Source of the DNA: Bugula neritina
Taxonomy: Eukaryota; Bryozoa; Gymnolaemata; Cheilostomatida; Bugulidae
Direction: 5' to 3'
NCBI GenBank assembly: GCA_964035545.1
Contig: OZ037768.1
Location: 22,472,819-22,532,818, forward strand
Length of the DNA stretch: 60,000 nt
Shown: positions 33,983 to 45,200 of the stretch, piece after piece
Position numbering within the stretch: the stretch's first letter is position 1
How the letters are laid out: every line of letters begins with the position of its first letter
The notes under the pieces: model-generated
Databases searched by the model: none
What the model was told of the DNA's origin: nothing
Seen by the model: the letters and a program-made list of their open reading frames with translations, nothing else
Position numbers and translations under genes: made by a program

Positions 33983-35440
33983 ACTAGGTAAACTCAACAC
34001 AACAATTACTACTGCAGAAAAACTTGACCTCTCAAATCTTTTTGCTCTCCAATGGTAGATTTGTAGTAGATAACTTGATAAAGCAAAACTTGATAGGTAA
34101 AATTTCAGTAGTTAGTCCCAAAGAAAAGATAACTACCAATCAAAATAGTTTGGCTACACTATCGTATATAATGGTCAACATGGCGGTGTGGTCTAACATG
34201 AGCCCGTGACTGCTAGTTTCAGAAGTTTAGGCCATGTTGCATACAAATAAGCATCTGATAGAGGGTTTGCCAGTAGATTCCTTTGGTCCTCTTGTAGGAT
34301 CAGAAGGTAAGGGAAGACAACCCTGACTGCAAAGTCTAATAAAAAATCTTGACCTACATGCTAGCATGCTTCTTGCTGTGGGTCGTAGGGCCACTTGTTA
34401 TTGTGATAAACAATGACAAGGGCAGATGATTCTATGCAGCTGTGACAATCGCACAAAACCTTAGCCAAAGGTCACACAAAGGTCATCAAAATATTACCAG
34501 CTTGAGGTGATGAACTGTTGCCGCAACACACATAGCTAAATGCATATAACTGGGTTGACTGCAGATATTAGCTAGAAAAGTCCCATGCCTCCATTGTTGG
34601 CTAGCAAACAATATATGCAAATGTGTAACTAATTCTAGACTCGATGGCCAGTAAACAGGTTTTTGAACTTTGACGATTGGAAAACATAAATTAAAATTGA
34701 AACTGATGAAATAAACATTTTCAGGAAGTAATGTTGGGATGAAGAATTTCTAACTGACACAGCAGAAAAACTCACTGAGGTGATGGAAAAATTTCATTAG
34801 CCTGAATTCTAAAACTGTCCATTAATTTGGGTTAGAGCACAGGTTGAAACTTTTGGAAGAACATAACTTCTTGTGCTATATTTCTGATTTAGAATTCATG
34901 GGCTTTTTTCATTAATGCACTTACCTCAAAAGGCTCATGCTTAGTTTCAAAAATTGTTATTTTATCTTGAAATTGGCATTAGTTTTAGCTCAACATATGC
35001 GAATAATTTTGTATTTTGTATTCATAAGGCTTTGCTGCATGTTTTATACATTGGAGCTAATTTTCTACTCATTGGCTGAAAGGAGAACCACATATCCTTG
35101 ACATAAATGTGAAGCAGTGTGGAAAATTCTGGAAGAAAATTAGACACTTTTACAAATATTTCATATATAGCAATAAGAATATATTTTATTTTATGTTTGC
35201 ATTTTATCAGCACAATACAGGCAGCTGCAACTATTATCCGTATACTAGTTTTACAACATTTGATGAAGACATGGTTAACGTAATATGGTAATATAATATA
35301 AAATACATTGAAATATTAAAGAGACAAGCTTCTTGAATAGCTACATATTATCATGAAGTGTAAATTATTATTACATAAAAATGGTCAGTTTTGTAAGGTG
35401 CCCTTTGCTTTAGTAGTTTAACAAAAATTCTCAACTGTAA
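33983..35440. other. Intergenic, nothing recognised
   Basis: AT-rich; no gene-like exon structure on either strand. Confidence 0.4.
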
Positions 35441-35609
35441 AGCATTTTGAGCTCTATCCAAGTGGCTGTCAAATTGTATGAGTAAAATAAGAGAACATTA
35501 TAGTGTTTTTTGCAAATCATAGTGTTGGTTACCGTCATTTGTTTTTCTTTTTCTTGCATATTATATATTGCATATTATTTGTGTGTGTAGAACGGAGGAT
35601 GGTGAATAG

Positions 35610-36948
35610 TTAGTTGACTTGAGTTTGGCATATAATGTCGGGAACTTTGCTGCAAGAACTGCCTCCTGGTGGCCTACCCGGAGAACCTGATTGACCAAAT
35701 ATTGACTTGTCACACTGTGTATCTGCTCGTAGACTTGGGAAATCTCTGATATTCTTACAGAGAATCTGATATACTGCTCTGCAAGTAAAAGGTCCCCCTT
35801 GGTGTTTGCCCCTCCTATAGCAACCCACATCTCCAAGCTGAAACATATTAAACATATAACAGGTTATAGAATTGGAAATCGGAAAAAACTATTTATGTTG
35901 AATGTTATATTATAGTGATGGTAAGACAGCCTGCGTTAAAAAAACTATAACACTACTTGTTTTACCTAATGTTGTGTTGACCAAAAGTTAAACTGAAATG
36001 CTTTCAGAATCTTTTAAGTTATAAGTTATTGCAACTAAATATTTATATTTTTACCTAAAGTGATTTACTGCGTTAGCTCAACAATTACATAGATGAATAT
36101 ACTTGTTTAAATAAAATGGAGTTTTTTACATCATCTACAAACTTAGCTTTACAAACAGATGAAGGTCATGAATCTTATACCTTTACCTGAAACACAGGCA
36201 ATCATTCTTTAAATAAGCTTTTTAATTACGTCTGCATAAAACTTACTGAAGTTTGAAATAATTAGTAAAAAAGATTATCATGAAAAATGAGAAAAAGTTG
36301 TTGCACAATTTTTGTTTTCCACTTTCCTATAAAAGTAGTTGTAAACAAAACATTTTACAAAAAATATTGTCAATAAGTTTTTAACACAAATCTTTGCAAT
36401 TTAGCAGTTTTCTACGCAACATAATGCATCAGTACACGTCTGCTACTTGAACAAGGCAAAGCGGAGATAGGCAAGGATTTATTAGTACATGTATTCACTA
36501 CAAACCTCCTCAACTATGGTCCCTGCGGGAGCTCCTTTTGGCCCAGGAGGTCCCGCCTGTCTCCGATATCTCTTTAGATCTGGGTGCTTTGCAGGATTTG
36601 AGGAGCTGGGAGTTGGTGGTCCTTTCAGTGTAAGAGTAGGCTTGGCATCCTTTAGCTGTACAACAGAGTTCAAACTTGATAACATTAAACCCTTTGTTTC
36701 ACTTTTATCATGCTGAAGAGCTCCATGCAACTTACATATAATAGATGTTACATTACCTCTGTAGCCTATATCATGTAACAAATTCAACTTGCCTTGCAGT
36801 CAGCCTTCTCGTGACATTCTTTGATGGCATCAGCATTAACCTCCCTCAATTGTAGTGCAGCTATAATAACACAGAAACACAAAACTGTAACACTGAGAAA
36901 CTTTAGAAGAGAATAGGTACGTCTGCTCAGTATGTCCTTCACATCCAT
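35610..36948 (-). CDS. Small secreted collagen-like protein, copy A
   Basis: Three exons: 36793-36948, 36506-36655, 35610-35837; 177 residues. The first intron has a GC donor (TGCAAG|GCAAGT). Residues 1-34 are a basic start and hydrophobic core (FLSVTVLCFCVIIAALQL), a signal peptide or signal anchor. Then come a Cys pair, a Pro/Ser-rich linker, a furin-type site RYRR at about 80-83, a short Gly-X-Y run (GPPGPKGAPAG), a Cys-containing domain (CYRRGKHQGGPFTCRAVYQ), and a second short Gly-rich run near the C-terminus. The layout (type II anchor or signal, RXRR, minimal triple helix, Cys domain) suggests a processed extracellular collagen-like peptide. I do not recognise a named family. Compared with copy B, the C-terminal Gly run has lost 9 nt in frame. 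The open frame is intact. Confidence 0.75.
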
Positions 36949-38547
36949 GACTTACAGCAGGTACAGGTAACAATTGCGATGCTAATGCTTACATATGGCT
37001 TATATATAACTCATCATCATACTGCTAAGTTGTTGGCTTAATTTGCAGCAAAATCTTTTAGCTCTTGCCAACATTTGTTATTGCTAAACCAGGAAAATAT
37101 GTAAATTAAATAACATTGTGCCATACTGTGGTAATATCCCAATATGTAAAGTTTTATTTAATGTTCCAAGTACATAGCATTTTTGTCCTTCTATTAAAAC
37201 TGTTTATAGACATGTGCACCTGTCAATTCCTTATAAATTGTCCCACATCATGCATGTGTTATTTTTAATAGGAGTGAAGGATGTGAACTCACAAATGTGT
37301 AGCAGCCCAGTATGTGGCAAATATTATGTTATTTGTACTACAAGTAAATAATATATCATATAAACTACTAAATTGTTAACTCTACACGCATGCACACACG
37401 GTATATTTGAAGTTTATTTCTTGCAAGGACTAACTTGTATTTTCATACAAGGTGCAGTCTCAGCAAACGAGGACGAACTACAGAGGGCTGGAAGATTTCT
37501 TAAACTTGGCCAGAAATCAAAATTGCAACAAAATACAAAGACTTGCGCAATAAGCAGAATGCAAAATATGAATGTAGGTGTAAACGTTTATTAAATATTA
37601 ATGCAAAACTTATATATGAACTGATAAATTAGAAAAAATGATATCAGTGTGGCTCATATGACTGAAAGTCATTTATTGCAATAAATGGATAGAAGTATTG
37701 TGATGGTATAGTGTCATAAGAACAAGTGTTGAGAAAGCTTTAGTTGATTGCAATTTAATGTAAATGTACAAGTTTCAGCCATGTTTTGAGTTTCTAAACT
37801 ACATTCAGAATAGGTTTTGGGCATTCCTAAAATAATCCATATAGGTAAGAAGCCTTACTAGTATGTTAAATGTCATCCTAAATGTAAGCAAAAAATACCT
37901 TTTCAATATAACATTGAAACAAATAAGCTTATATCAATATTGTATACAAAGTGCAGATCTAGCTCAAGGTAAGTTTGGTGGTATCATATATGGCAGGTCA
38001 TTCTAGTGACAGTATATACACTTTGTTTCTGGTGTAACTCCACATTAGGTCAGTCAGCCTGCCATGCACGCTGACTGAAAGTTCAATCGTACAGTCACAC
38101 TGTAGATTGCATTAAAAAAAGTTGCAGGGTGTCTAAAATATTATAACTAAACTGCAATGAATCTGGTTTCATGTTTATAAGGAGTTGTTCTCTTTAAGGA
38201 ATAAATCCAGCTTTTCATGAGCTCAGTTATCTTATTTTTCACATTACCTACACCAAAATTTGTAGTTGCAATTTCTAATTTTTTAATGATTTACCTGACG
38301 GTTAACGCAGCTATTTTTAGCTTTTAACTGAAACTAAAAATCAAACAATAGAAATATTACACCAATTTTATAATTATTTCATGAATTTCAGTTTAAGAAC
38401 ATCAAATTAAAAATTAATTTTCTATGACGGAGTTTGTAAACAGCATTTTTCATATTGAAAAAATTGTCATAAAATGAATAGAACTGCCATACAAAGGAAA
38501 AAAATTTGCGTGTGATGTTATAAAAACAAATACAACTGTACAGACTA

Positions 38548-39268
38548 CTAACTTTTATGTTTTGCTGACTTGAGACGATATTTAGTTGGTAACACAGAGA
38601 CACCATACACAGGTCTTATTGTATTGGTTGTTAATGAAACTCGTCTCTGTGAATAATAAGATTTGTGAGGGGCAATACAATCTCGCCCCCTCCTAGAGTT
38701 GGGTGCTGTGCTAGGTCTACAGTCTAGAGTCGACTCATTAAAGTCTAGCTGCTGGGTAGTGGCTCGCAAGTCTAGGGGTTGTCTTACCGACTTCTTAGCC
38801 TGAGAGTACGTGTAATGACTAGACTTAGGTCTACCCAGCTGAGTCTGGCGCTGATTCAACTTTTTCACTGTACTAATTTCCTGACTACACGAGTTGCATG
38901 ACGAAGGTCGCGCTGCCTTTTTTGTCTTACCAACATTATTGTCAGCAGTGATTCTAGTATAGCCTGTATATTGTTGTGATGCGCAGCACCCACTACATGA
39001 CTTCTTGTTACAAGAAGGACACAACAGAGATTTCTCAGGGCAATCTCCGACACACGCTACTTGGGTGCAGTCTGCAGTGCACTTAGAATTGACCTTTGAA
39101 CTCTTAGCGCTTTGAACTCTACTTCTGCACAGCGCACTTTTTGTCTGATGTATTGCGGGTTTTCGAAAATCTAGAATCTTCCACTTTCTCGGTGGCCAGC
39201 TGCAGTCTCTGAAATTCGAGACACCTCATGAGTATCGTAGCCTTGTCTTTCCGCACAGTTGGCTTCAA
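38548..39268 (-). pseudogene. Orphan copy of the terminal exon of the Cys/Arg-rich gene
   Basis: About 90-95% identical to the last exon (42222-42950) of the minus-strand gene upstream. It keeps a good acceptor (TGTTTGTAG before 39268) and the same stop. Small indels near 39120-39160 shift the frame, so splicing into it reads a stop (TAG at 39119-39121) after about 50 codons. Downstream, the original frame is still open for about 160 residues, including SCNKKSCSGCCASQQYTGYT. No upstream exons accompany it; it was carried along by the tandem duplication. Confidence 0.8.
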
Positions 39269-39373
39269 CTACAAACACATCTTGAGCACTATCCAAGTGA
39301 CTGACAAATTTTATAAGTTAAATGAACATTATAAAGTAGTGTTTTGTACAATTCATAGGGTAGTTACTGTTAT

Positions 39374-41023
39374 TTATTTTTGTTTTTCTTGCATATTTAG
39401 CAAATATAAAAAGTGCTTGCAATGTTTTTTATTATTCATATGTGTAAAACAAAGGATGGTGAATAGTTGGTTCAACTTGAGTTCAGCATAAAATGTCCGG
39501 GACTTCGCTGCAAGCACTGCCTCCTGGTGGCCCTGGCTCACCACCCGGAGGACCTGATTGACAAATATTGACTTGTCACACTGTGTATCTGTTGATAGAG
39601 TTGGGTAATTTCTGATATTATCACAAAGAAGCCGATATACGGCTTTGCAAGTAAAGAGTACCCCTCGGTAGTATCCCGTCCTTTGGCAATCCACATCTCC
39701 TAGCTGAAACATATTAAACATATAACAGGTTATAGAATTGGAAATCGGAAAAAACTACTTATGTTGAATGTTATATTATAGTGATGGTAAGACAGCCTGC
39801 GTTTAAAAAAAACTATAACACTCTTTGTTTTGCCTAATGTTGTGTTGACCAAAAATTAAACTGAAATGTTTTCAAAATTTTTTAAGTTATAAGTTATTGC
39901 AACTAAATATTTATATTTTATACATATTTTCAACTAAAGTAATTTACTGCGTTAGCTCAACAACTACATAGATGAATAAAATACTTGTTTAGTTAAAATG
40001 GAGTTTTTTACATCATATCTACAAACTTAGCTTTACAAACATATAAAGGTCATGAATCTTATACCTTTACCTGAAACACAGACAATTATTCTTTAAATAA
40101 GCTTTTTAATAACTGCATAAAACTTACTGAAGTTTGAAATAATTAGTAAAAAAAATTATCATGAAAAATGAGAAAAAGTTGTTGCACAATTTTTGTTTTG
40201 CACTTTCCTATAAAAGTAGTTGTAAACAAAACATTTTACAAAAAATATTGTCAATAAGTTTTTAACACAAATCTTTGCAATTTAGCAGTTTTCTACGCAA
40301 CATAATGCATTAGTACACGTCTGCTACTTGAACAAGGCAAAGCGGAGATAGGCAAGGATTTATTAGTACATGTATTCACTACAAACCTCCTCAACTATGG
40401 TCCCTGCGGAAGCTCCTTTTGGCCCAGGAGGTCCCGCCTGTCTCCGATATCTCTTTAGATCTGGGTGTTTAACAGGATCTGAGGAGCTGGGAGTTGGTGG
40501 TCCTTTCAGTGTAAGAGTGGGCTCGGCATCCTTTAGCTGTACAACAGAGTTCAAACTTGATAATACAGTGCTCCACCCATATCTCACGGATTCATTTCTT
40601 ACGAAATTCCATAGGTCATGAAAAGGGCCTGGACCCCCGTTTTGTGGCTTATGTGTGTATAGGAACAAAATAGCCAAATTTAACACATATGTGATTTTTT
40701 AGTCTGGTATTCTACTATGTCACGAATTGAGGTTTTAGGACCTGCAGCTTAGTGAGATATAGAGAGAGCACTGTAATTCACGTATTTTGTTTCATTTTCA
40801 TTATTCTGTAGAGCTCAATGCAACTTATAATAGATTTAACGTTGTTTCTGAATATTTAATAAATTCAACTTGCCTTGCATTTAGCTTTCTCCTGACATTC
40901 TTTTGAGGCATCAGCATTAACCTCCCTCAATTGTAGTGCGGCTACTATAACACAGAAACACAAAACTGTAAGAAACCTCAGAAGAGAATAGGTACGTCTG
41001 CCCTGTGTATTTTTGACATCCAT
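39374..41023 (-). CDS. Small secreted collagen-like protein, copy B (frameshifted C-terminus)
   Basis: Exons 40874-41023 (GC donor, as in copy A), 40387-40536 and 39374-39703. Signal segment, RYRR site and GPPGPKGASAG are conserved with copy A. In the third exon one G is missing relative to copy A (TTTGTC for TTTGGTC), just after CDKSIF. The frame then leaves the Gly-rich tail and continues to a stop at 39374-39376. In the alternative frame the ancestral tail is still visible (GPPGGEPGPPGGSACSE). The copy may be a recent pseudogene, may make a variant C-terminus, or the G may be a sequencing error. Confidence 0.65.
40566..40773. mobile_element. Mariner-type MITE (TA target, CAGTGCTC ends)
   Basis: 208 bp with inverted ends CAGTGCTC and GAGCACTG flanked by TA, and subterminal ATATCTCAC and GTGAGATAT. 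It sits in intron 1 of collagen-like copy B about 30 nt upstream of the exon 2 acceptor. It is absent from the same place in copy A, so it inserted after the duplication. It is related in inverse orientation to 59122-59310. Confidence 0.85.
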
Positions 41024-42221
41024 AGCTAGCAGTAAGTACAGGTAACAAATTTCACTCTAGCGTTTGCATGTGGCTTATATATAACTCATCGTCCAACTGC
41101 TAAGTTGTTGCAGCAAAATCTTTCAGCTCTTGCCAACATCTGTTGTTGCTAAACCAGGAAAATATGTAAATTAAACAACATTGTACCATGCTGTAGTAAT
41201 ATCGCAATACTTACAGTTTTATTTAATGTTCCAATTACATTCTTGTCTTTCAATTAGAACTGTTTATAGGCATGTGCACCTATCGAATTTCTTATAAATT
41301 ATCACACATCACGCATGTGTTATTTTTAATAGGTGTGAAGGATGTGAACTCACAAACTAGTAGCAGCCCAGTATGTGGCTAATATTATGTTATATTTGTA
41401 CTGCAACTAACTGATATGTCATATAAACTATTAAATTATTAAATCCACATTAATTTCATGCGTATACTTTATGATTCAGGTTTTTGACTAAGTTTTTTGT
41501 TCATATTGCAAGTAATAAGACAAAAACCTGCAAGAAGTGAACAGTCAGTATAAGTTATATGTCAGCCACAAGTAAATCATAAAATTATCTCTTGCTAAGA
41601 CCAATTTGTATTTTCATACAAGTTGCAGTCTCAGCAAACGAGGAAGAACTACAGAACATTAGCTGAAAGATGTCTACAACTTTGCCAGAACTTAGGATTG
41701 CAACAATACAAAGACTTGCGCAAGAAGCAAAATGTAGATATGAATGTATGTAGGTGTAGCCGTGTAGGTGTAAAAGTTTATCAAACATAAATAAAAGCTT
41801 AATATAGTATTGGAATATATATTGAAGTATATTATCATTAATTGGAAATAATCATATCAGTTAGGCTGGATCTTGTTTAATGACTATCGAATAAATCTAG
41901 CTTTTCTTGCACTCAGTTATCTTAATTTTTCACATTACATCTAACTTTGTAGTGGCAATTTCTAGTTGTTTGATTAATGACAAAATTACTTTGAAAACTA
42001 AAATCAAACAATAATATTGCTACAACAACTTTATTTTAAAAAAATATTACACAAATTAAAGTTTAAGAACATCAAATTAAAAATTAATTTTCTATGACGG
42101 AGTTTGCAAACAGCATTTTTCATATTGAAAAAATTGTCATAAAATGAATAGAACTGCCATACAAAAAAAACAACAAAATTTGCGTGTGATGTTATAAAAA
42201 CAACTACAACTGTACAAACTA

Positions 42222-45200
42222 CTAACTTTTATGTTTTGCTGACTTGAGACGATATTTAGTTGGTAACACAGAGACACCATACACAGGTCTTATTGTATTG
42301 GTTGTTAATGAAACTCGTCTCTGTGAATAATAAGATTTGTGAGGGGCGATACAATCTCGCCCCCTCCTAGAGTTGGGTGCTGTGCTAGGTCTACAGTCTA
42401 GAGTCGACTCATTAAAGTCTAGCTGCTGGGTAGTGGCTCGCATGTCTAGGGGTTGTCTTACCGATTTCTTAGCCTGAGAGTACGTGTAATGACTAGACTT
42501 AGGTCTACCCAGCTGAGTCTGGCGCTGATTCAACTTTTTCACTATACTAATTTCCTGACTACACGAGTTGCATGATGAAGGTCTCGCTGCCTTTTTTGTC
42601 TTACCAACATTATTGTCAGCAGTGATTCTAGTATAGCCTGTATATTGTTGTGATGCGCAGCACCCACTACATGATTTCTTGTTACAAGAACACAACAGAG
42701 ATTTCTCAGGGCAATCTCCGACACACGCTACTTGGGTGCAGTCTGCAGTGCACTTAGAATTGACCTTTGAACTCTTAGTGCTTTGAACTCTATTTCTAGA
42801 CAGCGTTGACGACGCACTTTTTTGTCTGATGTATTGCCGAGTTTTCGAAAATCTAGAATCTTCCACTCTCTCGGTGGCCAGCTGCAATCTCTCAAACTCG
42901 AGACACCTCATGAGTATCGTAGCCTCGTCTTTTCGCACAGTTGGCTTTAACTACAAACACATAGTTATGCTTTTGAAAATATATTTTTATACCAACAAAT
43001 ATAATATAATGGTAAACACACAAGTGATTAATGACTCATCTATTTTAGTTGAGTCATTAAAGTTTAATGTTTTAAAATCATAGAAGATATTCAGTCCCAA
43101 ACTAGAATATCTTTAGAAATATTCACTTTCCTCGCCATCTAATATTTTGACAATAAGTAAAAAACCATCTAAGCTTTGCATCATTTTCATGTCACCCCTA
43201 ACACAGTGCTGCTTCTAGTGATATTCAAATTCTACATGCTAATCACGTATACTATTATAGAAACCGTTGAATCGTGTTGTTATGCTGTTACACAAACCTC
43301 CAAACTAGCTTCTCGTTCTGCAATAGCTCGGAGATCTAACGACATTAACTCCGGTGAGAAGATGCTGTTGAACTCATAATGAGGCTGCCGTATAAACGTA
43401 GCGTCAAAGTCATAGCGATATCTGTCTTTCTTTCCTTCAAACACAGCTTCGGCGTCAAGTTTCTCCGGCCTCAGTGATTGGCTCATCTAAATCAAAATTT
43501 ATCAGACATACTGTTTAATTGGCCACTATTTTAGTCAATCATCCGATCATACTAAGTATAATAAAGTTATGTAAAAAAAACACACGTGAGAACAACTAAT
43601 GCATGGTTTTTAAAATTGTTGAAATAACACAATGCTACAGCAGATGAACCTTTTGATCATGTAGCCAGTAATTATTATTTTTTTATGTTACTTTTTGTAC
43701 ATTAATAATTTCCATTCAGTTGTGAAAAATTACCTTCGTCCATGTAGAGTCTGGAGTTGATGGAATTTTTTCATATAATTTATAAAACTGAATATGTATA
43801 GTATTCCCTAGAGATTCCTTCTGCTGAGTTTAATATTTGGAGTTGTCAGACAGAAAGTGCACGAAGCATGACTTGAGCAAAATCTAGCATATCTGGATAC
43901 GACTGAATGCTAAAATCACTAATGAAAGTAAGTTTTACTAGTCATTTAAATTCAATTTAAATGCTCCCACTTTTTCTATCTTCTACCGTCTATAATTTTA
44001 CATAATTGAGTTTTCTTAATCATTTTGATGAAAGTCAAAGTTTTGCCACCTGAAAAGGTAGCTATTGTAATTATCAAGTACTCTGCTTAGTAATTAACAA
44101 TAAGTTATCATTTTTATTAGCAGACAACATTTTAGCGAGCAGTCATTTTTCTGCTTCTCGGATCGATTTTTCGTCTTTCCATGGCCTTATTGCCTTGAGA
44201 TCGATCTGAGTTCGACCAGCTCAGAACGACTGAGATCGATCTTTGACGTCTTTCCATGAATCAATCTCACCGAGATCGATCTGAGATCGATCCATGGAAA
44301 GCCGGTGAATCAAACTTACTAATACTTTACATACCTTTGGCACCTTAATATGACCTTTATCTGGCGGTATCAGAGGTTCGGGAATTGTCTCATCGTCTGA
44401 TTTATCCTCATCTGTAATTACAGCTTTTCCATTTCTCAAATTGGAGTTGTCCTCTTTGCTTTCTTTTTCAATCTAATACGAAATAATAACTATAACTGAA
44501 CTAAATAGAATATCTCATCTAGCTTTCGAAACTTAGGATTCGAATTGCTGATCAGTCAGTAAGAATGATATATGAATAGTGTATTGCGCAACAAATATAT
44601 ACTCAAGTGTTCTATTTATTGGTATAAAATTTTAATAACTTGAAGCCTTGACTAAGTCAGGATGGCCAAACTCTCACCACACGTGTATTATTGGGTTGAA
44701 ATGGCCGTGATTCTATTTCCTCCTCTTCATCACTACTCAAACTAGCGACTCCACTTGTGCTACTTTCAGATCTCAGTTTATTTAAACGAAACTTTGGAGT
44801 TGCTGGATGCGTAGGCTGAGGAGTGAGTACAGTGTGCGTCTCACCTACAGGATATGGTTGAGTGAACATCCCTAGCAAACAGGTATTACAACAGTATATT
44901 GGTTCATTTATTATGCAGACTTTGCAATTTAGCATGTGTGTGTATGCATATATTCATATGAATATTTATTTGAAGGAAATTTCAAAGTGCAACAGCTTTA
45001 CGTTTAAATGAAATGCATATCATGTGAAAAGTTACAAAAAAAAATTTGAAAAAGTTCATTTTAACTACTGCTTATGCTGCATGGTTTCAAGCAGTAGACT
45101 CTCTGATATTATGACTTTTATCTACTTTTGTTACATTTAAATTAATTCACCTTGAAGAAAGACAACTCCCATTAGAGGTACAAAAATCAATTTCTTAACA

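Larger units (their letters stand above)
35447..39281. repeat. Tandem duplication, unit A
   Basis: First of two direct copies. It runs from about TTGAGCTCTATCCAAGTG to ACTACAAACACAT and contains collagen-like gene A and an orphan copy of the next gene's last exon. Unit B follows immediately at 39282. Confidence 0.9.
39282..42963. repeat. Tandem duplication, unit B
   Basis: Second copy, in the same order as unit A: collagen-like gene B, then the functional terminal exon of the large gene. It differs by an inserted mariner-type MITE at 40566-40773 and scattered indels. Confidence 0.9.
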
